From Planctomycetia bacterium (GTDB taxonomy: Bacteria > Planctomycetota > Planctomycetia > Pirellulales > UBA1268), in contig JAPLNR010000060.1 of NCBI GenBank assembly GCA_026401035.1, positions 124,001 through 188,000 on the forward strand: a stretch of DNA of 64,000 nucleotides. Reading direction: 5' to 3'. Made by a program: the position numbers and the translations under genes. Every line of letters begins with the position of its first letter. The first letter of the stretch is position 1. Below are positions 8,902 through 20,929 of the stretch, piece after piece. The notes beneath the pieces are model-generated. The model was not told where the DNA came from. It searched no databases and was given only the letters and a program-made list of their open reading frames with translations.

Positions 8902-9774
8902 ATGCCCGAACTTCCCGAAGTCGAGACGATGCGCCGGGGAATCGCCCATGTCGCGGGCCTGCGGATCGCGGCGGCCGAGTTTCCGCGCGGCACCCGGCGG
9001 CCGATCTCCGTGCAACCGCGGCCGCAGGATCTTGCCCGGCGGCTCGCCGGCCGCCGGATCGCGGCCGTGCAGCGATTTGGAAAGCGGGTCGCCCTGGAGA
9101 TCGAAGCGGAGGCGGCCGAGCCACACCAGTGGTTGGTGATCGAGCCACGGATGACCGGCCAGATGCTCGTAGCCGAACCGCCGACGGCCGACCACGTGAG
9201 GCTCGTGCTCACGTTGCGGTCGCGTCGCGTGCCGAGGCTGCTGTTTTGGGACCGCCGCGGTCTGGGAACCATCCGGCTTCTGGACGAAGCGGGGCTCCAC
9301 ACGGCCTGCGGCCCCGACCGGCTGGGACCCGATGGCCTCGCCATCACCGGCGATGAACTGCATGCGAAACTCGGCCGTTCCCGCCGACCAGTGAAGGTGG
9401 CATTGCTCGACCAGCGGGCCGTGGCGGGCATCGGCAACATCTACGCCGCGGAAATCCTGTTTCACTCGGGAATCGATCCGCGAGTGGCCTGCAGGCGACT
9501 CACCGTCGCTGCGTGGGAGCGGGTCGCGGCGACCGCACGGCACCTGTTGGCCAAGGCGGTCCGGCTTGAGGGCTCGACAATCGGCGATGCCACCTACAAG
9601 ACCGCCGACAACCGGGCGGGCCGGTTTCAGCGGCAGCATCGCGTCTACGGCAAGGCGGGCACGCCCTGCGGCACCTGCGGCGCAACGGTCGTGAGGATTG
9701 TCCAGGCGCAGCGGTCGACCTTTTTCTGCCCGCGGTGCCAGTGGCAGCCCCCACGACGATCCCGTACCCTTTAA
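8902..9774 (+). CDS. mutM: Formamidopyrimidine-DNA glycosylase (Fpg)
   Basis: This bifunctional base-excision enzyme removes 8-oxoguanine and formamidopyrimidines and cuts the resulting AP site. The 290-residue protein begins MPELPEVET, so after Met removal the catalytic Pro2 and Glu3 are present; this fixes the start at 8902 even though the frame is open far upstream. The beta-elimination lysine lies in the RFGKR segment (about 58), the H2TH region contains GIGNIYAAEILF, and the C-terminus carries a four-cysteine zinc finger (CGTC...CPRC). It is divergent from trpB, with about 110 nt between them. Confidence 0.95.
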   Translation: MPELPEVETMRRGIAHVAGLRIAAAEFPRGTRRPISVQPRPQDLARRLAGRRIAAVQRFGKRVALEIEAEAAEPHQWLVIEPRMTGQMLVAEPPTADHVRLVLTLRSRRVPRLLFWDRRGLGTIRLLDEAGLHTACGPDRLGPDGLAITGDELHAKLGRSRRPVKVALLDQRAVAGIGNIYAAEILFHSGIDPRVACRRLTVAAWERVAATARHLLAKAVRLEGSTIGDATYKTADNRAGRFQRQHRVYGKAGTPCGTCGATVVRIVQAQRSTFFCPRCQWQPPRRSRTL

Positions 9775-9884
9775 CGACTGGGCAACCGCAAAGGATGTCG
9801 CGCGCCCCGGTCGCAGCGGTATTGGTCCGGGCGTGCCGTCGATTCTTTGCATCGGCGGAACGCCCCCTTCGATGGAGCATGTTC

Positions 9885-10883
9885 ATGCGCACGCTTTCAG
9901 GTCTGCCCCGCCGCAGCTTTCTCACCGGGGCCGTAGCCGCGGTTGGCGGTATTTCGCTGCCGGGACTGGGGAGGAGCGAAGAGCCCGCGGCGAAGACGCC
10001 CGAGACGCTGGCCCAACTGCTGCACGCAGGGCTCTCGCCACAGCAGCGGAAAGCCGTCTGCTTTCCCTGGGAATACGTCCACCCGAAATTCGGCCTGCTG
10101 CGGACCCGCGTGGCCAACAACTGGAATGCCTCGGCGCCGACCGTTGCGGGCGACTTTTTCACGAAGGATCAGCAACGCCTGGTCCGTGACATCTTCGAGC
10201 ATCTCATCGAGCCCGAATGGCATGCACGGTTCGACAAGCAACTCGAGGACGATGCCGGCGGTTTTGGCCACGATCAGTCGATCGCCCTCATCGGCACTCC
10301 GGGCTCGGGACAATTCCAGTTTCTTCTCACCGGCCGTCACATGACGCTCCGCTGCGATGGCGACTCGGCCGAGCACGTCGCCTTCGGCGGCCCGATTTTC
10401 TACGGCCACGACGCCGGCGGCTCCACGGAAGAGCCAAACCACCCGGGCAACGTCTTCTGGCCGCAGGCCCTGGCCGCCAACGGCATCTACACGATGCTCG
10501 ACGGACGGCAGCGAAAACTCGCCCTCGTCGACAGCCTGCCGCGGGAAAATGCGATCGCCTTCCGCGGCCGCGAGGCCGGCGCCGGCATCCCCGTCTCCGA
10601 ACTCTCGCCCGATCAACGAGCGGAGATGGAGAAGGTGCTGTCGCTTCTGCTCGAGCCCTACCGCACGACCGATCGCGACGAGGCGCGGCAGTGCCTGACG
10701 AAGCAGGGAGGGCTCGAGGCCTGTCGGCTCGCCTTCTACCGCACCGGCGACCTGGGCGACGACGGCATCTGGGACAACTGGCGGCTGGAGGGACCCTCGT
10801 TCGTCTGGCACTACCGTGGAGCCCCCCACGTGCACGTCTGGGTCAACATCGCCGACACGCCCGCGATTCCCACCAACGCCTGA
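9885..10883 (+). CDS. Tat-exported DUF3500-like protein
   Basis: A 332-residue protein with a twin-arginine signal (RRSFLTG at about 9-15, then a hydrophobic Ala/Val/Gly core ending near residue 30), implying export in folded form. The remainder resembles DUF3500: a segment about making and reusing a helix (LSPQQRKAVCFPW), then GTPGSGQFQFLLTGRHMTLR, and a histidine-rich end (WHYRGAPHVHVWVNI). The function of DUF3500 is not known to me. The ATG at 9885 was chosen over 9879 because GGAG at 9874-9877 then has a 7-nt spacing. It precedes thiO by 19 nt and could be co-transcribed with it. Confidence 0.75.
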   Translation: MRTLSGLPRRSFLTGAVAAVGGISLPGLGRSEEPAAKTPETLAQLLHAGLSPQQRKAVCFPWEYVHPKFGLLRTRVANNWNASAPTVAGDFFTKDQQRLVRDIFEHLIEPEWHARFDKQLEDDAGGFGHDQSIALIGTPGSGQFQFLLTGRHMTLRCDGDSAEHVAFGGPIFYGHDAGGSTEEPNHPGNVFWPQALAANGIYTMLDGRQRKLALVDSLPRENAIAFRGREAGAGIPVSELSPDQRAEMEKVLSLLLEPYRTTDRDEARQCLTKQGGLEACRLAFYRTGDLGDDGIWDNWRLEGPSFVWHYRGAPHVHVWVNIADTPAIPTNA

Positions 10884-10902
10884 TGCCACTCCCCGGGAAA
10901 TC

Positions 10903-12087
10903 ATGACTGACTGCTGCGTTATCGGAGGAGGCATCATCGGGCTGTCGATCGCCCGCGAACTCGCCGGGCGGGGGCTGTCGGTGCGGGTGCTCGCCCGCGA
11001 TCACAACCGCGACACGGCGTCGTGGGCCGCCGCCGGCATCTTTCCTCCCGCGCCCTTGTTTCCGGGCTGCCATTCGGGAGCGGTGCTCACCGCCTGGAGC
11101 GACCGGCTGCATCGAGACTGGGCCCGACAGCTCCAGGATGAAACGGGCATCGACAATGAACTGCGGGCGTGCGGCGGGCTGCACGCCGCGGCGAACGAGA
11201 AGACAATCGCGCGGCTTCGGGAATCCGCGGCCGATTGGCGGCGAAAAGGGGCCGCCTGCGAATGGCTCGACGGCCCGACCATGGCCAGTCGAGAGCCGGC
11301 GCTCGCCGGCGCAGTCGAACGCGGGCAGATTCTCGCCGGCTACCTGCTCCCAGACGAAATGAGCATCCGGCCACCGCGTCACCTCGAGGCCTTGCGGCAG
11401 AGTTGCCAACGTCGTGGAGTGGAGATCACCCCCGCCGCCGTCACGGCGATCCCCGTGGCCAACGGTCGGATCGAGGGCATTGCCACCTCGGCGGGACTCG
11501 TGCAGGCCGGCGCGTATTGCCTCGCCGCCGGCGCCTGGTCGGAAGCACTCGCGCGGCCGCTCGGGCTGCGGCTTCAGACCCGTCCCATCCGTGGCCAAAT
11601 CGTGCTCTTGAGCCTTCCGCGGCAGATTCTAGCCCGCGTCGTCAACCTCGGTCTCGAATACCTCGTGCCGCGCGACGACGGCCACCTGCTCGTCGGCTCC
11701 ACGCTGGAAGATGCCGGATTCGATTCCAAGACGCAGGCGGCGGCGGTCGAACAGCTCATGACGTTTGCCCACAATCTGCTGGGAGCACTGCCCGACGCCC
11801 GGATGGAGCAGGCCTGGGCTGGGCTGCGGCCCGGGTCGGCCGACGGACTGCCGTCGCTCGGCCGGGTTCCCGACGTCGTGAATGCGTTCGTCGCCGCCGG
11901 GCATTTCCGGGCCGGCCTGCATCAGTCGACCGGCACGGCGGTGCTGCTTGCCGATCTGATCACGGGGGGCGAACCGGCGATCGACCCCAGGCCGTTCGAT
12001 CCCGCCCGGATCATCAGTGCGGACAGCAACTCTCATCCTGACTCGGTCGACGCCTACCTCGCCCGCGCGGCTGCTGAATCCGCATGA
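10903..12087 (+). CDS. thiO: FAD-dependent oxidase of the glycine oxidase (ThiO) type
   Basis: A DAO-family flavoenzyme of 394 residues. The N-terminal dinucleotide-binding motif is CCVIGGGIIGLSIARELAGRG (about 3-23) and the C-terminal FAD segment contains GLRPGSADGLPSLGRVPDV with HFRAGLHQSTGTAVLLADLI. This matches ThiO-like glycine oxidases, which supply the imine for the thiazole of thiamine. No thiG, thiS or other thi gene is nearby, so a general D-amino acid or sarcosine oxidase remains possible. The start at ATG 10903 follows from the Rossmann motif. The product lacks a signal peptide and should be cytoplasmic. Confidence 0.75.
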   Translation: MTDCCVIGGGIIGLSIARELAGRGLSVRVLARDHNRDTASWAAAGIFPPAPLFPGCHSGAVLTAWSDRLHRDWARQLQDETGIDNELRACGGLHAAANEKTIARLRESAADWRRKGAACEWLDGPTMASREPALAGAVERGQILAGYLLPDEMSIRPPRHLEALRQSCQRRGVEITPAAVTAIPVANGRIEGIATSAGLVQAGAYCLAAGAWSEALARPLGLRLQTRPIRGQIVLLSLPRQILARVVNLGLEYLVPRDDGHLLVGSTLEDAGFDSKTQAAAVEQLMTFAHNLLGALPDARMEQAWAGLRPGSADGLPSLGRVPDVVNAFVAAGHFRAGLHQSTGTAVLLADLITGGEPAIDPRPFDPARIISADSNSHPDSVDAYLARAAAESA

Positions 12088-12120
12088 CAGGCGACAGCAG
12101 ACAGCCGATGACTGAAGGGC

Positions 12121-12783
12121 TCATGCCGCGTTCAGGCAGAGCCGACGATGGATCGCTTCGATGTCGTCTGGAACGAGTGGTCGGCCCGGGCTGCCCTCGG
12201 CGAGCAAACCCGCCAAGGCAGCGAGCCGGGTGACCAGCGCGGGAATGCCGCCGGCAATCTCATGGATTGTGCGGGCCACTTCGTCACGTTCGCGGATCGA
12301 GCCTGCCGCCAACAGCCTGCCGGCGACCAGCATTCGCGATTCAGCGAGCGTGAACGGGGGCAGCGTGGCCCGCAGCGACACGGCCTGTTCGAGACGGCTG
12401 TCACGGGCTACGAGCGAGAGCAGGCGGCCCTCTCCGGCCAGGGCCACGGCCCCGGCGGGCTGCCTCTGAAAATAGCGGTCGATCAATTGTCCGAGTGCGT
12501 TCTCCCGCGCCAGGTGGGCGTCGTCGATCAGAAGCATTTCCGGCACCGCGGCGGGCGGCTCTGCCGCGAGCATTCGCTCCACCGCAGCGATGCCGAATCT
12601 GGCAGGCACAATTGTCGACGGCTGCCGCGACCGGACGATGGTCTCCAGGACGAGCGTCTTGCCGACGCCGGCCGGCCCGCAGAGCAGCGCGACGGTTCCC
12701 GGCCGTTCCAGGCAGTAGGCCACGCGGGCCGCGGCGGCCTGCTGGGCAAGCGTCAGTCGTTGTTCGGCGACGGGGTCAGGCAT
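12121..12783 (-). CDS. ExeA-like AAA+ ATPase
   Basis: A 220-residue AAA+ ATPase with Walker A GPAGVGKT (36-43) and Walker B EMLLIDDAHLA (about 81-91), the DDAH form being typical of the ExeA/GspA and the exopolysaccharide-locus (XrtA-associated) secretion ATPases. Unlike GspA it ends soon after the AAA lid and has no membrane helix or peptidoglycan-binding domain. It overlaps the upstream ParA-like gene by 8 bp, so the two are translated together. By analogy with polysaccharide-export loci, a role in assembly or regulation of an envelope machine is plausible, but no export or polymerisation gene is adjacent. Confidence 0.75.
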   Translation of the reverse strand: MPDPVAEQRLTLAQQAAAARVAYCLERPGTVALLCGPAGVGKTLVLETIVRSRQPSTIVPARFGIAAVERMLAAEPPAAVPEMLLIDDAHLARENALGQLIDRYFQRQPAGAVALAGEGRLLSLVARDSRLEQAVSLRATLPPFTLAESRMLVAGRLLAAGSIRERDEVARTIHEIAGGIPALVTRLAALAGLLAEGSPGRPLVPDDIEAIHRRLCLNAA

Positions 12784-13507
12784 CGGGTGGCTCCACCGAG
12801 TCGTCGGGGCTGGACGCCATCTCGAACGTGATCACTTCGCCGAGCACCCGCAGGCCGCAGGCGGTGAGTGTCTCGCCCTGGGCCGGAACGGCAGCCCGGT
12901 CGGCCCGTCGCACGAGAATCACCGCATCGCAGCCGAACGCCAGTTGCGCCACCTGTCGCTGCCGGATGGGTCCGGGCGGAAACCAGATTCCGGCATCGAC
13001 GATGACGATGTCGGCGCGGTCGGCATGGTGTTCGCGGGCTTTGAGATCGCGGCATTGCAGCGGTGGCTTGCTCACGCAGGCTACCCGCCGCCCACGGCCT
13101 TGGAGCGTGAGGAAGGCACCACGGGCGACCGTCGTAACGCCTGCGCCCGGCTGACCGGCGGTGATCGCAAACACCCGGCAACCAACCGCCTGAGCGGCCT
13201 CGATCTGCTCCGCAATCTGGATCCATTGATCCGGCACCGATTCGAGCAACTTGGAAAGCAACGGGTCGCCGAACTGCATCGCGACGGCCTGTATCGCGAC
13301 GGCCTGTGGATCGACCGGCGGCGGGGCGACCGTGGCTGCTGCGGCAGGCAGCGCCGCGGTCTGGTCGGACACCGCCGGGCCGACGGTCGCCCGCACCCGA
13401 TCGATGGTCTGACGCACCGGGTCGGCGAAATCCAGTGCGGTACGACCGAGAAATACCCGATCGATCAGGTCGAGCGTGTTGTGGACTGGAGTGGTCTCGA
13501 TGTTCAT
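12776..13507 (-). CDS. ParA/BY-kinase-like protein lacking the P-loop lysine
   Basis: A 243-residue protein whose C-terminal half looks like the MinD/ParA/CpsD nucleotide-binding fold: AITAGQPGAGVTTVARGAFL (about residue 125) is the place of the Walker A motif and IVIVDAGIWFPPGP that of Walker A'. The invariant P-loop lysine (GxGKT/S) is replaced by valine (GAGVTT). The N-terminal ~110 residues are Ala/Pro/Val-rich and probably unstructured. There is no C-terminal tyrosine cluster of the kind seen in bacterial tyrosine kinases. The ATG at 13507 was chosen because the upstream open frame is antisense-like. It is co-directional with the membrane gene 14 nt upstream and overlaps the ExeA-like gene. 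Confidence 0.65.
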   Translation of the reverse strand: MNIETTPVHNTLDLIDRVFLGRTALDFADPVRQTIDRVRATVGPAVSDQTAALPAAAATVAPPPVDPQAVAIQAVAMQFGDPLLSKLLESVPDQWIQIAEQIEAAQAVGCRVFAITAGQPGAGVTTVARGAFLTLQGRGRRVACVSKPPLQCRDLKAREHHADRADIVIVDAGIWFPPGPIRQRQVAQLAFGCDAVILVRRADRAAVPAQGETLTACGLRVLGEVITFEMASSPDDSVEPPDA

Positions 13508-13521
13508 GGGTGTCGCACCGT

Positions 13522-14001
13522 TCAAGGCTGCACGCTCGCCGGCAAGGGGGCGCCGGACGACAGTTCGCGCGCCAGACGCTCCGGTCGCAGCTGCGCCCGG
13601 GTTTCGAGGCTCGCCTGCAAAACCCGGTCGGCGTCCGCCCGCTGACGGTCGTTCCACCAGGCGGCGGTCCAGGTCACGGCCGCCAGCAGGACAAGGGAAA
13701 CAACCGATCGAAGCGGAAATCGCACGCTCGCGATGGCCGGCGGGCGGTGCGGTAGCGGTCCGGCTGAAACGGTCGGCGCACCAAGCTCGGCCGGGATGAT
13801 GGGCTCGTCCAGAATAACGTGCGCAGCCGCAATGACAGGCGCAGCCGCAATGACAGGCTCAGCCGGGATGTCGAGTTCAGCCGGGACGACGCGAATGACG
13901 GGTATGACAGACGTTCCAGGGATGAGGTGTTCAGGACTTTCCGGTGGCGCCGTCACCGATTCGGTGGCCTCGAGTGCGGGGAGGCGGGCGATGACCTTCA
14001 T
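13522..14001 (-). CDS. Pro/Ala-rich single-span membrane protein
   Basis: A 159-residue protein I cannot assign to a named family. The first ~90 residues are rich in Pro, Ala, Val and Ile with a repeated PVIAAA unit. One hydrophobic helix follows (SVVSLVLLAAVTWTAAWW, about 100-117), then a charged C-terminal tail, probably periplasmic (RADADRVLQASLETRAQL). No signal peptide precedes it, so the Pro-rich part should be cytoplasmic. It is the first clear gene of the block with the ParA-like and ExeA-like proteins; in tyrosine-autokinase loci this position is held by a membrane adaptor, and this might be a reduced version. That is inference from order only. Confidence 0.6.
   Translation of the reverse strand: MKVIARLPALEATESVTAPPESPEHLIPGTSVIPVIRVVPAELDIPAEPVIAAAPVIAAAHVILDEPIIPAELGAPTVSAGPLPHRPPAIASVRFPLRSVVSLVLLAAVTWTAAWWNDRQRADADRVLQASLETRAQLRPERLARELSSGAPLPASVQP
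13823..13858. repeat. Two perfect 18-bp tandem repeats inside a coding region
   Basis: GCAGCCGCAATGACAGGC occurs twice head to tail, followed by degenerate partial copies to about 13910. On the minus strand it encodes the repeated PVIAAA segment of the membrane protein, so it is a coding microrepeat that could vary in copy number. Confidence 0.8.
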
Positions 14002-14250
14002 TCAAACCTTTCCCGACTCTGAATTGCAGCGTCGCCCGTTCCCCATGGCCCGCGATCCCGGCCCGCGTTCGCCACCTTCAAAGGTGACAATGAATCCGGG
14101 TTCCGTCAGGGAGAATCGACCCTCCGGCAGGCTGGCTTGAGAAATCAGACGCCGCGGTCGGGCAGGCGACCCCGTGCGCGGAATTGGGCCCTCCTGCACG
14201 GCCCCGCGGCCTCCGCAATATGCCCGAATCGCCCAGTCGCCTATCATCAT
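14002..14250 (-). CDS. Possible small protein, doubtful
   Basis: An 82-residue frame begins [12 protein letters not shown] and ends exactly where the next gene's ATG begins (TGA then ATG), the same arrangement as trpB/trpA, which is the main reason for listing it. The middle contains a plausible folded segment ([17 protein letters not shown]). Against it: there is no good ribosome-binding site, the composition is Gly/Arg-rich as in many chance frames of this genome, and no family is recognised. The region also forms the upstream flank of metH. It could simply be non-coding leader sequence. Confidence 0.3.
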   Translation of the reverse strand: MMIGDWAIRAYCGGRGAVQEGPIPRTGSPARPRRLISQASLPEGRFSLTEPGFIVTFEGGERGPGSRAMGNGRRCNSESGKV

Positions 14251-14318
14251 GGTTTCAACGGCGTCCACGGACGGAACGTCGCCAGCCCTCTCACGGACGT
14301 GTCTCCAAGACAACCCAC

Positions 14319-18017
<3,699 letters not shown>

Positions 18018-18041
18018 TGCGACTTCCCAGGCGCCCCGTCG

Positions 18042-19055
18042 ATGCCAAGCCGCCGGTCAAAGCCAGACAAGCCGACAGGGAATTCGGCGTTGCCGCCCGC
18101 CGGCAAACGTCCCCGCACTCGAAAGATCGTCGTTGACGCGGGGCCGGCCGCGCCCCTGGGGCCGGCCTCCATGCCGCAATTCGTGCAGCGCTTCCTCGAT
18201 TACGTCCGGCACGAGCGGGCACTCGCCGACAATACGCAGGCGGCCTACCGCCGCGACCTCCGCGACTTTGCCGCCTGGCTGGCCGGCCGGAATCCGGTGG
18301 GGCTCAACGTTCGCGATCTGGGCGACTACTTCGCCGCCCTCAACAAGCGCGGGCTGGCACGGGCCAGCGTCGCCCGTCAGGCAGCCACCCTGCGGACGTT
18401 TTATGCCTTCCTGCAACTCGAGGGCGTGATCACCGAGAGCCCCGCGGAACTGATCGCGGCGGCCCGCCGCGACGATCGGATTCCCGGTTCGCTCTCCCCG
18501 GAGCAGGTCGATCGGCTGCTCGAAAGCCCCGACCCGCTCACGGCCGGCGGTCGTCGCGATCGGGCGCTGCTCGAACTGCTCTACGCGACCGGCTGCCGGG
18601 CTTCGGAGGTCTCGTCCATGCGGCTCACGGATGTGCACCTCCAGGAGAGCTTCTGCACCTGCCGTGGCAAAGGCGACAAGGAGCGGGTCGTGCCACTGGG
18701 CAAGCGTGCGGTCAAGGCGCTGCGGCAGTGGATCGACGGACCGCGAAACGACTTTGCCGCCCACGCTGCCGCCCGACCGGCCTGGGTGCTACTCTCCTCG
18801 CGGGGCAATCGGCTTTCGCGGATGCGGATCTGGGAACTCGTACGGCTGCACGCCGAACAGGCTGGCGTGCCGAGCGACATCGGCCCGCATACGCTGCGGC
18901 ACAGTTTCGCGACCCACCTCGTGGCCGGCGGCGTCGACCTGCGGCACGTGCAGGAAATGCTCGGCCACGCCAGCATCGCCACGACGCAGCGTTACACCCA
19001 CGTCGACGCCAGTCGGCTCCGGAGCGTCCACGAGAAATTCCATCCGCGAAGGTGA
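18042..19055 (+). CDS. Tyrosine recombinase of the XerC/XerD type
   Basis: A site-specific recombinase, probably one of the pair that resolves chromosome dimers at dif. The 337-residue protein has the N-terminal core-binding domain (FLDYVRHERALADNTQAAYR) and the catalytic domain with the full set of active residues: Arg in ATGCRASE (about 183), Lys in GKGDKER (about 208), HTLRHSF (about 283-289), GHASI (about 310) and Tyr in TTQRYTH (about 317). A ~30-residue basic N-terminal extension precedes the usual start; an internal start is possible. XerC or XerD cannot be told apart from sequence alone. It begins 24 nt after metH and converges with the ExbD genes. Confidence 0.9.
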   Translation: MPSRRSKPDKPTGNSALPPAGKRPRTRKIVVDAGPAAPLGPASMPQFVQRFLDYVRHERALADNTQAAYRRDLRDFAAWLAGRNPVGLNVRDLGDYFAALNKRGLARASVARQAATLRTFYAFLQLEGVITESPAELIAAARRDDRIPGSLSPEQVDRLLESPDPLTAGGRRDRALLELLYATGCRASEVSSMRLTDVHLQESFCTCRGKGDKERVVPLGKRAVKALRQWIDGPRNDFAAHAAARPAWVLLSSRGNRLSRMRIWELVRLHAEQAGVPSDIGPHTLRHSFATHLVAGGVDLRHVQEMLGHASIATTQRYTHVDASRLRSVHEKFHPRR

Positions 19056-19071
19056 CCGGCTGAAGCCTGTC
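19054..19071. terminator. Hairpin repeat between convergent genes (family C, copy 1)
   Basis: GACCGGC-TGAA-GCCTGTC gives a 7-bp stem with one mismatch between the xer stop and the ExbD stop. The motif AGGCTGAAGCCTGTCCTA recurs at 51262-51279 and, as the opposite strand, at 39043-39060. In two of three places the minus-strand stop codon TAG is the edge of the motif. It lacks a T-run, so a terminator role is only inferred. Confidence 0.45.
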
Positions 19072-19554
19072 CTACCCGCGTTTTGGTGGGGTGAACTTGA
19101 TCTTCTTGATCAGTTCCACGACCTGGCCATCCTGCACCTTGCCGGAAACCGCGGTGATCGCCCGAACAACGTTCACATATTTGAGCGAGTAATCACAGTC
19201 GAGCTCGACCTCTGTCCGCTCGGCAAGCGAGTTCGGGCCCGTGTCGGTGCCGACGAGGCCGATGATCCGCTTGCGGAGTTCGTCGAAATCGGTGACCGCA
19301 GTGCCATTCATCGCGATGCTAGCCAGTCCGCCATCCGGGCCGGCCGAGAGCTTCACCCGCACGGGCGGCACCTGCTGGTCGTCGGGGGCGGCGGCGGCGG
19401 CCACGCCCAGGGGCATGCGGATATCGAAATCCCCTTCCGGCGCCACGACCTTCAGCGTGCACATGAAGAACGACATGAGCTGGAAGACCACGTCGATCAT
19501 CGGCGTCATGTCGATGGCGATCTTGTCGCCGAGGGATGACTCACGTTTGGCCAT
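19072..19554 (-). CDS. ExbD/TolR biopolymer transport protein (second copy)
   Basis: A 160-residue inner-membrane protein with one N-terminal membrane helix carrying the proton-pathway aspartate (DMTPMIDVVFQLMSFFM, about 15-31) and a periplasmic domain. It should pair with the TolQ/ExbB-like protein encoded upstream to form a proton-driven energy transducer. A Pro/Ala/Gln linker (about 60-75) follows the helix. It begins 3 nt after the stop of the other ExbD, so the two are co-translated. The two ExbD proteins differ greatly outside the membrane helix, suggesting a heteromeric periplasmic part. It is the last gene of the cluster, followed by a hairpin. Confidence 0.9.
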   Translation of the reverse strand: MAKRESSLGDKIAIDMTPMIDVVFQLMSFFMCTLKVVAPEGDFDIRMPLGVAAAAAPDDQQVPPVRVKLSAGPDGGLASIAMNGTAVTDFDELRKRIIGLVGTDTGPNSLAERTEVELDCDYSLKYVNVVRAITAVSGKVQDGQVVELIKKIKFTPPKRG

Positions 19555-19557
19555 GGA

Positions 19558-20001
19558 TCACCGCCCCTCGTCGTATTGGGCCCGGAGGGCGAACCGCTCG
19601 AAGCCCTTTTCCTGACACATCCGGATGATCTGCTGCACCTCACCCGTCTTGGACCGGCCATCAGCCCGGACGATCACGGTCGCCGCATTGGGCTCCTTGC
19701 CCGCGTCGAGCATCACCGTCTTCTCGCGCTCGAGATACGTGCCGACATCCGTCACCGCGACCAGTTCACCCGCGTAAATCACGGTTCCCTTGTTGGTGAG
19801 CTGCAGGGTGATCGGGCTTTCCAAGGCCCCCTCCACCGGCTTGGCAAGTTGGCTCGACGGGAGCTGAATGCGATCATCCTGCTCGGCCTCAGAGAAATTC
19901 ATGACGAACATGAAGAACGTGATCAACTGAAAGGTCATGTCGATCATCGGCGTCATGTCGATGTCAGTGGTCGAGGGCGAGCCGCCCTTTTTACGTCCCA
20001 T
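19558..20001 (-). CDS. ExbD/TolR biopolymer transport protein (first copy)
   Basis: A 147-residue ExbD-family protein with a single N-terminal helix containing the conserved Asp (DMTPMIDMTFQLITFFMF, about 15-32) and a small periplasmic domain ending GFERFALRAQYDEG. The segment TVIVRADGRSKTGEVQQIIR is the usual alpha/beta part of the TolR/ExbD periplasmic domain. It lies 6 nt after the TolQ/ExbB-like gene and 3 nt before the other ExbD gene. No TonB, TolA, TolB or Pal gene is in the window; the upstream partners are TPR proteins. Confidence 0.9.
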   Translation of the reverse strand: MGRKKGGSPSTTDIDMTPMIDMTFQLITFFMFVMNFSEAEQDDRIQLPSSQLAKPVEGALESPITLQLTNKGTVIYAGELVAVTDVGTYLEREKTVMLDAGKEPNAATVIVRADGRSKTGEVQQIIRMCQEKGFERFALRAQYDEGR

Positions 20002-20007
20002 GGCGGA

Positions 20008-20826
20008 TTACTTCTTCCCCATGTTCTGAAACCGCGCCATCAGCCGCATCGCCTCCACGTCGATGTCGGCGTTCAATTTCTGCAGCCAATTCTTGAACAG
20101 CGCGAAGCAGGCAATGGCCGGGATGGCCAGCCAGAGCCCGATGAGCGTCGTGATGAGCGCCTGGGAGATACCGATGGCGAGTTCGTTTGGCTTGGGTGCC
20201 GTCGACGACTTGGCGATGATCATGAAGGCACCCACCATCCCGTCGACCGTGCCGAGCAGGCCGAACATCGGCGCCAGACCGCCGATGAGCGAGACGTAGC
20301 TGATCTTGTGCTCCAGCTTCATCGCCTGTTCCCCTTCCTCCTCCTGCATCGCCTCGACGGCAGCGCCGTAGCCCGACTGGAGTTTGCCCATGCCGGCTGC
20401 CAGCACATGGCCGAGATAGGAGTCGTCATTTTTCGCCAGTTCATAGGCCGGCTGGTATTCCTTGTTTTCCAGGTGCGCCTCGAAGGCCTGGATGAGCGCC
20501 GGCGGCATGAGCACGGCCTTGCGGATCTGCAGGAAGCACATCACCAGCAGGGCGACGAGGCCAAACGACAGCGCCAGAAACACGATCACATACTTTATGC
20601 CGAGGGCGTTGTAGTAGAAGACGAGCATGCTCTCGGCTTCAGGCTCCGACTCCTCTTCGGCGGCCTCATCCTGTGCCATGGCCACCTGGGGACAGAGAAG
20701 GGCCGGGGCGATCGCGGCCATCCCGACGGCCGACAGCATGGCGATGGCCACGAGCAGCTTGGCCAGTCCGGCGGAAACAATGCCCATGAACCCCTGCCGG
20801 CCGCTCTTACTCACGCCCCACTGCAT
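20008..20826 (-). CDS. MotA/TolQ/ExbB proton channel protein
   Basis: A 272-residue membrane protein of the ExbB/TolQ family, the channel subunit that works with the two ExbD proteins downstream. A cleavable N-terminal hydrophobic segment (about 13-35, ending near QVAMAQ) and a short acidic region precede the first channel helix (about 70-95). The conserved family segment SYVSLIGGLAPMFGLLGTVDGMVGAF lies near residue 180, followed by the last helix LIGLWLAIPAIACFALF. The ATG at 20826 was chosen because a GGAG box sits 8 nt upstream; the frame stays open further upstream. The signal-bearing, large-periplasmic form is common in planctomycete ExbB proteins. Confidence 0.9.
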   Translation of the reverse strand: MQWGVSKSGRQGFMGIVSAGLAKLLVAIAMLSAVGMAAIAPALLCPQVAMAQDEAAEEESEPEAESMLVFYYNALGIKYVIVFLALSFGLVALLVMCFLQIRKAVLMPPALIQAFEAHLENKEYQPAYELAKNDDSYLGHVLAAGMGKLQSGYGAAVEAMQEEEGEQAMKLEHKISYVSLIGGLAPMFGLLGTVDGMVGAFMIIAKSSTAPKPNELAIGISQALITTLIGLWLAIPAIACFALFKNWLQKLNADIDVEAMRLMARFQNMGKK

Positions 20827-20929
20827 GCTCTTCTCCTTGCAAAAATAGATCGAACGAATCTGCATCGTAAGCCACGGCCTCGAATCGAGCAAAACGCCTG
20901 TTCCCGAAAACCCTCAAGTCAGTCCCCGG

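Noticed and set aside
13823-13910. CRISPR-like repeats
   Set aside because: The 18-bp units are directly tandem with no spacers and encode a PVIAAA protein repeat.
14002-14318. SAM, SAH or cobalamin riboswitch before metH
   Set aside because: I looked for conserved riboswitch core sequences and found none I could support; a covariance search would be needed.
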